A DNA stretch of 42,127 bases from a virus, in the IMG/VR virus record IMGVR_UViG_3300025892_003881, positions 1 to 42,127 of that record; one strand, written 5' to 3'. The notes below the pieces were generated by a model. The model ran no database searches, was not told the origin of the DNA, and saw only the letters and a program-made list of their open reading frames with translations. Positions 8,881 through 17,720 of the stretch are shown one piece after another. The position numbers and the translations under genes were made by a program. Position 1 is the stretch's first letter. Every line of letters starts with the position of its first letter.

Positions 8881-8881
8881 A

Positions 8882-9406
8882 CTACTCTTCAGCATCTTTC
8901 CCTGCGACTTGCCTAGGTCCACCTCTATAGGAAGTATATCTTTGCAATAAATCTTTTAGATTATAATCGGCGGTTTGAGCAAAAGTCGAATAAGTTCTGG
9001 ATGCAGTAACTTTTGTAGCTGGACTAGCAAGCATAGCTTGTCTTCTTATATAGCTATCTCCATCCCTAAGCTCCGTCCAGTCCGAAGTCACTATCGCCCC
9101 AGATCCACTTGATACAGAACTTGACGAGCTTGAACTAACGCCCATTAAGGCTTGCCTTCCAAGTTTTGTATAATAATTTTTAAGGAATATTTGTCTGTAT
9201 ATAGCTTTTTCTTCAACCTGCATTCCTGGGCTACCCCCACTATAACAAGAATGAATTAATACATTAAGCTCTCCGATATTATTATGAAGCCAACCAGATA
9301 TATACCCTATTGAGATATCTCCAGTACTAGAATCAAAATCAAATTTAAAAATTCCAGTAGCAAGATTGCCTATCTCATTTAAATCACTGTCAAAATGGTA
9401 ATTCAT
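8882..9406 (-). CDS. Putative head-tail connector protein
   Basis: 174 residues. The N-terminal half is compact and aromatic (MNYHFDSDLNEIGNLATGIF), then an eight-Ser run (about residues 91-102) leads to a Gly/Arg-rich C-terminus ending GGPRQVAGKDAEE. Its start overlaps the stop of the basic 146-aa gene by four bases. Position after the capsid gene fits a head completion or connector protein. No specific family recognised. Confidence 0.45.
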   Translation of the reverse strand: MNYHFDSDLNEIGNLATGIFKFDFDSSTGDISIGYISGWLHNNIGELNVLIHSCYSGGSPGMQVEEKAIYRQIFLKNYYTKLGRQALMGVSSSSSSSVSSGSGAIVTSDWTELRDGDSYIRRQAMLASPATKVTASRTYSTFAQTADYNLKDLLQRYTSYRGGPRQVAGKDAEE

Positions 9407-9843
9407 TTACCATTCAATATATCAAGTATATCTTTGGCTAATTTAGAATTATGATCAACCAATGGCTGCTCTACAGAACTATTATATTTTTTTGTAGAGT
9501 CCTTTGATCCAAATTTTGAAGAAAATTCTTTTTTAATTTTATTTTTTAAACTAGTTTTATTGCCAGAAGGAAATACACTAGCCTTTACTGCCATTTCTTG
9601 CATTTGTCTTAAATTCATTCCTTCAAGCTTTTTTTCAAGCTCTTCGTTAGACTTTGCTCCGAAAGGATTTTTAGGTGGAGATAAAATCTCTTCAATATCC
9701 ATAGATAATTCGTGCTCCCCTTCAACCTTACCATCTATAAACTGAATTTCTTTTTTCTTTGTTCTCGCTTTTTTTGCAGTTTTTGCTTTAGGCAGAGTCT
9801 TAGCTTTTGTTGTAGTTCTGGTTGTTGTTTTTTTTCTTGGCAT
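9403..9843 (-). CDS. Basic protein with a SAP-like motif
   Basis: 146 residues. Residues 1-33 are almost entirely Lys/Arg/Thr/Ala (MPRKKTTTRTTTKAKTLPK), a DNA- or RNA-binding style tail. Residues 65-105 read EELEKKLEGMNLRQMQEMAV followed by GNKTSLKNKI, which matches the two-helix pattern of SAP-type DNA-binding motifs. It follows the capsid gene and precedes a connector-like gene, so it could be a head protein that contacts packaged DNA. A ribosome site AAGGAG and a GTGTATATT promoter motif lie upstream. Confidence 0.5.
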   Translation of the reverse strand: MPRKKTTTRTTTKAKTLPKAKTAKKARTKKKEIQFIDGKVEGEHELSMDIEEILSPPKNPFGAKSNEELEKKLEGMNLRQMQEMAVKASVFPSGNKTSLKNKIKKEFSSKFGSKDSTKKYNSSVEQPLVDHNSKLAKDILDILNGK

Positions 9844-9851
9844 TTTTAATT

Positions 9852-9877
9852 TCTCCTTATTTATTTATAATATACAC
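9852..9877 (-). promoter_or_regulatory. Late-type promoter with ribosome site
   Basis: The minus strand reads GTGTATATTATAAATAAAT followed by AAGGAG and the ATG at 9843. This copy of the recurrent motif keeps a normal leader of roughly 20 bases, showing that the motif is not itself a ribosome site. The TATAAATA core also resembles T4-type late promoters. Confidence 0.5.
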
Positions 9878-9897
9878 TTTTATTATAAATTCTAGAA

Positions 9898-9928
9898 ACA
9901 AAAAATCCACCCGTAGGTGGATTTTTTG
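9898..9928 (-). terminator. Terminator after the major capsid gene
   Basis: Perfect stem AATCCACC / GGTGGATT with loop CGTA, with A6 and T6 on either side, 27 bases after the capsid stop on the minus strand. It isolates the highly expressed capsid transcript from the connector genes, which have their own promoter. Confidence 0.85.
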
Positions 9929-9953
9929 AAAGAATCTATGAAAATCTTTACCC

Positions 9954-11042
9954 TTAGGCGTTTTTGATTTTCATCGCAAGGATCGCTCCGTCATTAATAA
10001 CGGTACGTCCCTCTTCAAGCTCGGCATAGTAACCGATCTTCTTTGACCGACCAACGTATTGGTCATCAGCATTAACGCTCATGGTAGTACCAGATTCAGC
10101 ATCGATAGCTACGGCGCGAAGCATCGATTCACGACTGCGATCAAGACCGACAACGATATCATCAGCAGCGGTTTGAAGACCAAGCGTGTTCGCTACCTTT
10201 TGGTACTTCTGACCCTTACCAAGCTCATAAAGTTCCATAATGGAAACTCCGTAGAACTCAGGAAGCCCAGCATTGTTATAAACTGCATCTCTAATCGAGT
10301 CAGTAGCAGGCATAACGTTATCTGCAGCATTAGGAGGCGACGTACCCAGAGCATTACGAGTGTTCACAGGGTTGTAAGACATTTCACGAAGGCTTTGAAC
10401 AATCTCAGGAGAAACAAGCAAGTCTGTCATTCCTCTTCCGTTCTCAGGTGTTCCACCGCTCCAAGAAGGATTGTTCCTCTTCATCTTGGTCATCATGACA
10501 TTAAAGTCATGAAGCATCAGTCGATTGACTTGAGTGGAAGTTGTAAGAAGTTTACCCGCTTCATCTTTAATAGTTCCGAAAAGCAAGCTAGCAGAAGCAT
10601 TTTCTTGTTGAAGGAGAATTTCCTGAGCCATTCTTGTTAAACTTTTACTAACGACATCAAGGCGCGAGCGAGAAGCGTAGCGCTTGTCAAAGTCAACGGC
10701 ACTTTCCAACCTGTAAGTAGCAAGCTTCAACTCACTATGAGTTGGAGTTACATGACTGGAAGGAAGTCCACCAGCTGAGTTCGAGCTGTAAACCTTAATG
10801 TAATCATCATCAGTTACGTCGTGATAAAGATCAAGTGGAATGCTTGGGCTATCATCAGCATTAAACTGAAATGGAGTGAATAAGTTGCTAAGAGAAGGAG
10901 CGTTGTCAACTACTTCGGCAAGTACTGGCCCGATAAATTCGGCTAATGCTTGCTGGGCTTCGTACGCGACATCTCTGTTACGTGAGGCCATAGCCTTTAC
11001 AAGTTCTACTTGCTCTTCTGTTCTTTTTAATGTGATATTCAT
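9954..11042 (-). CDS. Major capsid protein
   Basis: 362 residues, no signal or membrane segment. An N-terminal helical arm (LVKAMASRNRDVAYEAQQAL) is followed by segments typical of HK97-fold capsids: SNLFTPFQFNADDSPSIPLD, a long helix DVVSKSLTRMAQEILLQQEN (about residues 128-147), MTDLLVSPEIVQSLREMS, and a C-terminal beta part ending DGAILAMKIKNA. The size is normal for phage major capsids. It lies between a decoration-like gene and a strong terminator. Its codons are richer in GC and more uniform than the neighbours, as expected for the most expressed virion gene. Family assignment rests on order and general pattern, not on an alignment. Confidence 0.75.
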   Translation of the reverse strand: MNITLKRTEEQVELVKAMASRNRDVAYEAQQALAEFIGPVLAEVVDNAPSLSNLFTPFQFNADDSPSIPLDLYHDVTDDDYIKVYSSNSAGGLPSSHVTPTHSELKLATYRLESAVDFDKRYASRSRLDVVSKSLTRMAQEILLQQENASASLLFGTIKDEAGKLLTTSTQVNRLMLHDFNVMMTKMKRNNPSWSGGTPENGRGMTDLLVSPEIVQSLREMSYNPVNTRNALGTSPPNAADNVMPATDSIRDAVYNNAGLPEFYGVSIMELYELGKGQKYQKVANTLGLQTAADDIVVGLDRSRESMLRAVAIDAESGTTMSVNADDQYVGRSKKIGYYAELEEGRTVINDGAILAMKIKNA

Positions 11043-11080
11043 TTTTGTTTAAACCTTACTATTTATTAATTGGTTATCGT

Positions 11081-11734
11081 TTAGCAATCGAGCTTTATAA
11101 CGTAGTATTTGCCAGACTGTTGGTCTGCACGAATTCCTCCGTAGTTATTATCTTTATTATCTCCTCTGGAGCCAACTCCGATAATAGAACCAATGACAGC
11201 GAAGTCCTTATCGTCAGCCTTAGCTGGCACAAACTTACCACCTAAAGCGGCAAGCTTCGTTCCAACGACTTCGTCCCCGTGTCCTCCGACTCCATTTTCA
11301 TGGACTGCAATAACTCCCCTTGTGAGGACTGGTACAGTTTGTCCAGAAAGAACCGCATTAAGCTCATCTTTCTTTACTGGGTTGAAAAGCAAGCTTTCGC
11401 CATTTTCGTCAACCGAAAGAGTTTGTCTAAGAGTAACTCCAAGAACTGCATCTCCAGATCCAGCTGGTGCAACCTTAAGAGGATTCGTTGGATAAGGATT
11501 TCTGCCAACTGGAGAATTATAAGATCCTTGAAATCTTCCGTCTTCACCAACATCAACCGTATCTAGGTTCATGTTGCCTTCGGTAACTTTTACAAGAACT
11601 CCGTCTGCGTTAATGCCGTCATCATTTGGATCCATCAACTTAAGCGATGTACTTAATGTATCTGCATCCAATGCGTATAAATTTACGACGTCATTTTCGT
11701 CGTACTGTCTGAAAGGTAATAGTCTATGTGCCAT
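11081..11734 (-). CDS. Capsid decoration-like structural protein
   Basis: 217 residues, Gly/Asp/Val-rich and predicted beta, with no hydrophobic segments. Features include a DPNDDGINADGV acidic loop (about residues 35-46), NENGVGGHGD-type glycine loops and a C-terminus YYVIKLDC. It lies between the protease-scaffold and capsid genes, the usual place of head decoration or stabilising proteins. Its GC-richer codons resemble those of the capsid gene, suggesting high expression. A capsid cement role is inferred. Confidence 0.55.
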   Translation of the reverse strand: MAHRLLPFRQYDENDVVNLYALDADTLSTSLKLMDPNDDGINADGVLVKVTEGNMNLDTVDVGEDGRFQGSYNSPVGRNPYPTNPLKVAPAGSGDAVLGVTLRQTLSVDENGESLLFNPVKKDELNAVLSGQTVPVLTRGVIAVHENGVGGHGDEVVGTKLAALGGKFVPAKADDKDFAVIGSIIGVGSRGDNKDNNYGGIRADQQSGKYYVIKLDC

Positions 11735-11741
11735 GATTTTT

Positions 11742-13367
11742 TTAGTATTTGATTGTTATAGATTCTTTTGAAAATGCTTGCTCAAATTTTTCTTTTAAGC
11801 TTACTTCTCTTTCTGTGGACTCGCCATTGTTTGAAGGAATTTCTTCAGTAGTAGCTTCTGCATTATCTAATACTTCCTCTGCTACTTCTTCACTTTGCTC
11901 AACGGGAGTTTCCTCAGAGGAAGCTTCGGTTGTTTGAATTTTCTTTTGAACTTCAGCTTCTACTGCTTCAGCGAAAGCTTTTTCTTGTTCTGCTAAAAAC
12001 TCTTTACTCTTATGTTTATATATTACTGCGATTCTTTCTTGGTAAGAAGCGAAAGCTTCTTCGGAATCTTCCACAGTCTTAAGATCTTCAGCTATAATCT
12101 TTCTATCTTCATCTGAAAGATCGTAAGATTCGTCAAGAGCTTCCATTCTGTTATTAAATACTTGAAGCTGCTTGGCTGCTTTTTGCTCTGCTTCAATTGT
12201 TGAAAGTTTTTCTTGAGAGGAAGCGAAATCTTCTTCAAGTTGCTTAAATTTATCTTCGGCATCTTGTTTAGCTTTTTCAGCTTCTTCTTTTTGAGCTTCA
12301 AGCTCTGCCTTCTCTTTTGCGTAAACTTCGCTTTTTTCTTTAATCGCTTCGGATACTACCTTTGCGATATTTGCGACAGCCTCTTGAGAGAACTTATCTG
12401 AAGTCGAAGCTTCGATAGTTTCCTTGAGTTCTTGGATTAGTTCTTTAGTTTCCATATTTTTATGATTTAAAGTTTTTTCTGCTTTGTCAGAAATTACATG
12501 CGTTTTTGCAGTATGTGAAAGATTTTTTTTATTTTTTTTAATTTTTTTTAAAAAACTTGTATTATCAACGATGATTTTTTCTATCTCATGAGATGAGATT
12601 TCCTCAACTTCCTCGTCTTTTTTTTTATCTTCTTTTAGATAGACTCCCTCTACATCCGCAGCTGGATTAGCTGTGAATCCTATTCCTAGTGGATATACGT
12701 CTCCAGAAACTAATCTATATATTTCGCTTCCATCTTTTGTTTTTCCTTCTCCTCCGAAAGCTTTTAGATATTCTTTCATTTCTTCTATCTGGTTGGGATC
12801 TGAAATAATTTCTGCTTCTTCTAAATTTTTACTACCGACTGCGATCATGTAATCATTAAATCCAATTTCCCAACTTGCAGAAACAAAATTAAAAGCATCG
12901 CTGTCTGGATTAGCAGACTTCTCAACTAAATCCGCAAAATTCTTATTAACTGTTTTATATATTACCGCAGCAAGTGCTATATTAAAAGCTCCATTTGAAT
13001 TATCGAGATCTTCTTTCTGAATCATTTCATTAGTTCCATATTTAGAAAACCCAGAAGAAACAATATGACCAACGACTTTTTCTTTTTTATGTTCTATATT
13101 TGTTGGCTTATGTATAAAGTAATCAGAAACTGCAAGAGCTGTTTCTGTATTTATGCCGTCATGATTTTTATTAAATCTATTTACAACTGCAGCATTAAAG
13201 GCAACAGCTATTAAATCTAAATTAGCATCAAGATCTATATTTTCAGGTACAAGAGGAGCAAGAGACTCAAGAGAAGCTTTGTTAATTTCTATGTTTGAGT
13301 TATTTAGATTTGAGGAAGCTACTATCTCACTTGTAAAAGAAGTTTTGTATTTAAATTTGTTCGACAT
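11742..13367 (-). CDS. Prohead protease fused to scaffolding protein
   Basis: 541 residues in two parts. Residues 1-270 look like a phage prohead maturation protease: helix-strand pattern with IAVAFNAAVVNRF (53-65), YFIHKPTNIEHKKEKVVGHI (83-102) and DAFNFVSASWEIGFNDY (157-173); the His near 93 and the Ser near 163-165 are candidate catalytic residues. Residues 290-480 are a Glu/Lys/Ala-rich coiled coil typical of scaffolds, and the tail is Glu/Ser/Thr-rich. An internal ATG at 12455 (residue 305, METKELIQEL) could give a separate scaffold, as in lambda-type nested genes. The ATG at 13367 directly follows GTGTAACATATCTTT, without a ribosome site. It sits between portal and capsid genes, as expected. 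Confidence 0.65.
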   Translation of the reverse strand: MSNKFKYKTSFTSEIVASSNLNNSNIEINKASLESLAPLVPENIDLDANLDLIAVAFNAAVVNRFNKNHDGINTETALAVSDYFIHKPTNIEHKKEKVVGHIVSSGFSKYGTNEMIQKEDLDNSNGAFNIALAAVIYKTVNKNFADLVEKSANPDSDAFNFVSASWEIGFNDYMIAVGSKNLEEAEIISDPNQIEEMKEYLKAFGGEGKTKDGSEIYRLVSGDVYPLGIGFTANPAADVEGVYLKEDKKKDEEVEEISSHEIEKIIVDNTSFLKKIKKNKKNLSHTAKTHVISDKAEKTLNHKNMETKELIQELKETIEASTSDKFSQEAVANIAKVVSEAIKEKSEVYAKEKAELEAQKEEAEKAKQDAEDKFKQLEEDFASSQEKLSTIEAEQKAAKQLQVFNNRMEALDESYDLSDEDRKIIAEDLKTVEDSEEAFASYQERIAVIYKHKSKEFLAEQEKAFAEAVEAEVQKKIQTTEASSEETPVEQSEEVAEEVLDNAEATTEEIPSNNGESTEREVSLKEKFEQAFSKESITIKY

Positions 13368-13382
13368 AAAGATATGTTACAC
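13368..13382 (-). promoter_or_regulatory. Late-type motif abutting the protease gene start
   Basis: The minus strand reads GTGTAACATATCTTT and then immediately the ATG at 13367. The TAACAT box lies six bases from the ATG, so transcription would be expected to begin at or next to the start codon. Confidence 0.55.
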
Positions 13383-13391
13383 CGAACTATA

Positions 13392-15431
13392 CTATTTTGA
13401 GAATTCTTTACTATGATACAATAAAGCCGCTGGATAAACCTCAATCTCATGACCCTCAGATATTTCGACTATTTTTGGAATGATCGATATTGCTTCAATT
13501 TTATTAAAATCCTTAACACAGGAATTAAGTGTTCTAGTCCACATATTTTTATCTTTTCCCAAAACTATAGATTTACACAAGTCGGATACTAATTTTTTTT
13601 GATTTTTATTTAATCTTTTTTTACCCAATGATTCCATTATTTTTTTAGAAGCATTTTTTTCCAAATCTTCTATTTTATAAATAATTGATTGTATATCTTT
13701 TCTGGAGTATAATTCTTCTGCATTTACTGTTCTAGGTATACCCGTAGTGCCTTTAGGTCTTCCAACTGGTCTTCCGTTACTTTTTGGGTGTGAAGATCCT
13801 CCTTGTTCTTTTTCAGTAGAAACAGTATCTACCTCTCCGTCTCCATCGACATCAATCATAGGAATTCCGCCAACTAATGGATTATACATTCCTTCTTTTC
13901 TTTTTTCTACATATTTTGCTTGAGCTGGCTCTATCTCTTCAGCATTTGGATATATTCCAGTTTTGATTGCATTAATCCCTTGTTCAGGTGTGAGTATTCC
14001 CATTTCTATGAGTCTTGTTACAACTCTTTGTAATTGAACTTCATCCTTAATGTCAATTTCCTCAAACTTTACCGTTGGGTATACTTTAAATCCCATGTGC
14101 TTACATACCATCTTTACTTGAGGTTGAAGAAAGTTGTGAACAAATGATTGCCTTGCCTCTTTAAGTCTTTCTAAAAATATTTCAGCCTTAACTTGTGTAT
14201 TCTTATATTTTTCGTCGCCGACAATTACATTTTGCAAACCTTGCCTAATATCTTCATTTACAATTTCATATTTTTCTGGCCCAATTACTTTTCCTATGTC
14301 TGGTAATATAAATTCAGCCTTTGTTGTGTAATCAGCAACTAATACTCTACCAACACTTTCATTTTGAAATAATGATTGCATAGCAGCAAGATTATTCGGA
14401 TTAATACCTCCTTTATCTGGATCAGCCCCCATAGTTATAAGAAGGATTACATTTTCAATAGTTCTACTTATTGCTTGGTCAACTTTTTTAAGCTCCATTT
14501 TCCAGTTGATATCATCTAAAACTGGAAAACCAAATGGAATAGCAAATGGTTCATAATCTTGTTTTTTATAAAAAGCATAGCACAACTTGGTGGTATCTAA
14601 ATCCATAGTAACTCCTTTTGCCCCCCAGCCTCCGCTTTTAATTCTTTCTTTTACCTCTTGTGGTAAATTTTCAAAAATTTCTTTATCTTCTTCGGTTTTG
14701 GGGTTTTGGAGTCTTTCTAATTCATACTCTGATAATATTTTTTTATAAACATTCTTATTGTATGAAGTGCTTCTTGATGCAGTTATATCGAAAGGATTTA
14801 ATAAAATATATTTAATTGGTATCTTATTTTCTTTTATAAATTTCTCAGATCCATAGATTTTATTTAATTTTGAGAAATCTTCTTTATCAAATTTTCCATC
14901 TATTCTATAAAGAAATATATTTCCAGATCTATAATATTCTCTAAAATATTGATCTTTTAATGACCATAAGTTTATTTTTGAAAACCATTTTTCAATAAAT
15001 TTTTTAGACGCTTCATTTCCTCCTTCTACATAAATTGGGGAATTAGCTAGCTCAGCCATTATATCTATTGCATTTCTAAATATAGGGACATTGCAATAAG
15101 CTTTTTGGCAAAGCTCAATAGATTCTCTAACATTTACTCCATCAGATGAGACTTCATATGGAAGCATTCCCTGTCTAATATTAGCAAACCTATAATTTTT
15201 TGATTTACTAGTTATGGAATTTCTTCTTCTACTTGTTGATGTTCCGCTTCCTGTTCTAGTGTAGCTTCCTGCAGATGCAGATGAAACATAAAAACTTTCT
15301 CCAGCAGATATAGGTTGAATTCCTTCTTGGAATATATCGCCTGCAGAGTTTTGCTCTCCTAAAACTTCATCAATTGGTTTATTAAATTTATTCCAGTACT
15401 CAGACTTTTTTACATACTTTCTTTTCTCCAT
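13392..15431 (-). CDS. Portal protein
   Basis: 679 residues if translated from ATG at 15431 (MEKRKYVKKS); an upstream GTG at 15446 would only translate the promoter motif. Portal-like features: N-terminal Ser/Gly-rich segment, then VPIFRNAIDIMAELANSPI (about residues 108-126), YFREYYRSGNIFLYRIDGKF, a central stem region near QAISRTIENVILLITMG and NLAAMQSLFQNESVGRVLVA, and the crown-like helical C-terminus. PMIDVDGDGEVDT (about residue 520) resembles a calcium-binding loop. It follows the large terminase gene and precedes the prohead protease, the canonical order. The length is large but within the range of phage portals. Confidence 0.7.
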   Translation of the reverse strand: MEKRKYVKKSEYWNKFNKPIDEVLGEQNSAGDIFQEGIQPISAGESFYVSSASAGSYTRTGSGTSTSRRRNSITSKSKNYRFANIRQGMLPYEVSSDGVNVRESIELCQKAYCNVPIFRNAIDIMAELANSPIYVEGGNEASKKFIEKWFSKINLWSLKDQYFREYYRSGNIFLYRIDGKFDKEDFSKLNKIYGSEKFIKENKIPIKYILLNPFDITASRSTSYNKNVYKKILSEYELERLQNPKTEEDKEIFENLPQEVKERIKSGGWGAKGVTMDLDTTKLCYAFYKKQDYEPFAIPFGFPVLDDINWKMELKKVDQAISRTIENVILLITMGADPDKGGINPNNLAAMQSLFQNESVGRVLVADYTTKAEFILPDIGKVIGPEKYEIVNEDIRQGLQNVIVGDEKYKNTQVKAEIFLERLKEARQSFVHNFLQPQVKMVCKHMGFKVYPTVKFEEIDIKDEVQLQRVVTRLIEMGILTPEQGINAIKTGIYPNAEEIEPAQAKYVEKRKEGMYNPLVGGIPMIDVDGDGEVDTVSTEKEQGGSSHPKSNGRPVGRPKGTTGIPRTVNAEELYSRKDIQSIIYKIEDLEKNASKKIMESLGKKRLNKNQKKLVSDLCKSIVLGKDKNMWTRTLNSCVKDFNKIEAISIIPKIVEISEGHEIEVYPAALLYHSKEFSK

Positions 15432-15446
15432 ATAGATATAATACAC
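15432..15446 (-). promoter_or_regulatory. Late-type motif abutting the portal start
   Basis: The minus strand reads GTGTATTATATCTAT directly followed by ATGGAG. The TATTAT box is six bases from the ATG. A short GTTAAA-type tandem repeat (about 15470-15494) separates it from the terminase stop codon. Confidence 0.55.
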
Positions 15447-15489
15447 ATAACTTCAATAAAAGTCTAAAAGTTAACTTTAACTTTAACTT

Positions 15490-17361
15490 TTACTTTATAA
15501 ACATAGGAACAAAAGAATTGAATTCTTGCTGTTCCTGAGCAGACATCATGTCATAATATATTTTAATCATCCAGTTACCAAGTACTAGTGCTGAATATGA
15601 ATCTTTTCTTGCCTTATTTGGGCCAGATGTTCTTTTCAGAGTGTCTGGCAGATCGAATGTCTGGTTGCCCTGAGGAGAAGTTTTAATTTGTATTAATGCA
15701 CATTGAGCTTTTGCTAGATTTATCATATCTTGCTGATGTTCTATAAAATCAATCATTTTAGCTCCTTGACTTTGCTTGTCTTCTATTTCTGCATGAGTTG
15801 AAAATTTTAAATCTTTTATTGGTATTTTTTGTTTTATTTGTATATTGTAATGATCATCCATGGCTCTAGAAGCGAACCATATTTTTTTATGATCAAAACT
15901 GGCTTGTAATAATTCGTTGCCCCTTCTTATCCATTGACTAGTAGGCTTTCTTAAAATGCAATATTTTCTTTCTGTTAAATTGTATTCTTTTTTTGCTTCG
16001 ATTAATTCTTTTTTATATTCATCAGGCTTGTCAAAATCTTGAGATAAAGTTTTTATTTTTATGTTAGAGTTCTTAAATAAACTACTTTCGTTGCATGCAT
16101 TTATAAATTGAACACCTCCGTTATAATCTCCTACTATAGAAACTATATTAAAATTTTTTAAAAGATAATGAAAATATTTTATATGGTGTTTTAAGTTGGT
16201 TCCTGGTAAAGCATAACCGTGAACCATAGTACCTTGTTGAGTTTCGTCATTTAGTTTAAATACTTGTATGGCGAAATCATCTGAACTTTCTGATTCTGCC
16301 CAGCTCGGATCAAAAGATAGTATGTACTTTGATTTTGGGTCTCCATATACTTCAACAGAAGGCTCGTCTCCGTCAATAACAGTGCAAGCTGCCATTCTTG
16401 AAGTTTTAAAATAACCAGAACTATCGTCTGTAAATAAAGCTCCAAACTCACGATCAAACTGAGATTGACTCATGGTCTGTTTCGATTGATTTATTAGGTT
16501 CTCATCATATAGTTTCTTGGGGGCGCAATCATAACTAAACTGCATAATACATCTAGTTGCATTCCCCGAATTTTCTTTTACTTGACCAGATATTAATGCC
16601 TCAAATTTTTCATAAACTTTATATAAATATTCGAACTTATATGAGGCAGAAGATAGGGCTATTAATTTATTATTAGGCCATACATATCTATCCTCTTCTT
16701 TCATTTTTCCCTGCTCTATAAGTTTAGTTTCCACATTATGCATTTTTTCTCTTTCAACAGGATTTTCGACAACAGAAAGAAAGGGTACTATAACCTCATT
16801 ATAAATTCTTTCTGGCATTAATAAGAATTCATCTATTATTATTCTGTGGAATCTAAAGCCTCGAAGTTTAGATCCGTCCCCTAATGGCAATGCTCTAATT
16901 CTAGAAGATCCAATTTCAAGAAGCCATTCATCATTACTTTTCGATTTATGAGTAATGCATTGAGACAGAAATCTAGCCTCAGGTTTGGCGGCGATATCTT
17001 CTATTTTTTTAAAAATCATTTTGGATTGTCTAAATGATTTAGATAAAATTCCGATTTCAACCCCTTGATTCATGATAGCATCAAGAAAAGCATAGATGCC
17101 AGTAGTAAAAGATTTGGACATTCCTCTGGACCATATACCCAACGTGTAGTCTGTTTCAAACATAGCCTTTATTGCCATATGCTGAAATGGAAAAAGCTCC
17201 ACTCCTGATATTAAATCTGCCGAAAAAGTTATATTTTCTCTTAAGAACTTATATAACAATATCTTCGCTTCATCTTCTTCTAAAAAACCTTTTGTTTCTA
17301 ATAGAAGTTTATTAAAGTCTTCTTTTTTAGATCTAAGTTGCTCTCCTTTATCCCAAGCCAT
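15490..17361 (-). CDS. terL: Terminase large subunit (packaging ATPase-nuclease)
   Basis: 623 residues. The ATPase half has LFPFQHMAIKAM (Q-like motif, about 56-67), Walker A-like GIWSRGMSKSF (75-85), Walker B RIIIDEFLLMP (173-183) and a coupling motif near LIALSSASYKFE (233-244). The nuclease half begins near KYILSFDPSWAES (345-357) with Asp351 as the expected metal ligand, then IVSIVGDYNGG. The Walker A lacks the classical GxxGKS glycine-lysine pair and reads SRGMSKS, which occurs in terminases. It docks on the portal and pumps DNA into proheads. The start overlaps the SpeD-like stop by one base (TAATG), so it is the last gene of a coupled operon. Confidence 0.9.
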   Translation of the reverse strand: MAWDKGEQLRSKKEDFNKLLLETKGFLEEDEAKILLYKFLRENITFSADLISGVELFPFQHMAIKAMFETDYTLGIWSRGMSKSFTTGIYAFLDAIMNQGVEIGILSKSFRQSKMIFKKIEDIAAKPEARFLSQCITHKSKSNDEWLLEIGSSRIRALPLGDGSKLRGFRFHRIIIDEFLLMPERIYNEVIVPFLSVVENPVEREKMHNVETKLIEQGKMKEEDRYVWPNNKLIALSSASYKFEYLYKVYEKFEALISGQVKENSGNATRCIMQFSYDCAPKKLYDENLINQSKQTMSQSQFDREFGALFTDDSSGYFKTSRMAACTVIDGDEPSVEVYGDPKSKYILSFDPSWAESESSDDFAIQVFKLNDETQQGTMVHGYALPGTNLKHHIKYFHYLLKNFNIVSIVGDYNGGVQFINACNESSLFKNSNIKIKTLSQDFDKPDEYKKELIEAKKEYNLTERKYCILRKPTSQWIRRGNELLQASFDHKKIWFASRAMDDHYNIQIKQKIPIKDLKFSTHAEIEDKQSQGAKMIDFIEHQQDMINLAKAQCALIQIKTSPQGNQTFDLPDTLKRTSGPNKARKDSYSALVLGNWMIKIYYDMMSAQEQQEFNSFVPMFIK

Positions 17362-17720
17362 TATTCTCTATGAATCTTTTGAACTTTATAGCTTTCTGAT
17401 TCAAAGAACTTTGATAAAAACTCAATCAACTCGCTTGGTCTATATGGGTTACAACTATGTATATTTATATAAGCCTTCTTTTTGCTTTGTACAAAATGGC
17501 CAGTAAGCAATGAATTTTGATTTTCATGAACTATCCTGAATCCTTTCATTTCCTCGTTATGCCCCCCAAACTCAGTAACGACCCCAATTATTTCCGCATC
17601 TTTATCAAAGATTGCTGAAGCTTCTTGAGCCATTTCCTTAAGGGAGTCTTCGTTGAATTTATCTACATTACAAATAGATAAATCTACTGCTAAATCAAGT
17701 GACCATATTACATTACTCAT
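17361..17720 (-). CDS. S-adenosylmethionine decarboxylase-like (SpeD-like) protein
   Basis: 119 residues. The pattern IWSLDLAVDLSICN at the N-terminus and SLLTGHFVQSKKKAYINIHSC (about residues 69-89) followed by P-Y-R resembles small SpeD-like proteins carried by marine phages. SpeD makes decarboxylated SAM for spermidine synthesis through a self-cleaved pyruvoyl Ser within ESH. Here that site reads TGH, so classical self-processing is doubtful and another activity or a structural role is possible. It is coupled to the ERCC4-nuclease gene (8-base overlap) and the terminase gene. Family assignment is from memory of motif shape and is moderate. Confidence 0.5.
   Translation of the reverse strand: MSNVIWSLDLAVDLSICNVDKFNEDSLKEMAQEASAIFDKDAEIIGVVTEFGGHNEEMKGFRIVHENQNSLLTGHFVQSKKKAYINIHSCNPYRPSELIEFLSKFFESESYKVQKIHRE

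Noticed and set aside
10059-10640. 193-codon plus-strand frame inside the capsid gene
   Set aside because: Antisense shadow of the GC-richer capsid gene; composition is not protein-like and no promoter or ribosome site precedes it.
13392-15446. Portal start at GTG 15446 (five extra residues MYYIY)
   Set aside because: These codons are the promoter motif itself; ATG 15431 lies six bases after its TATTAT box, as in other genes here.
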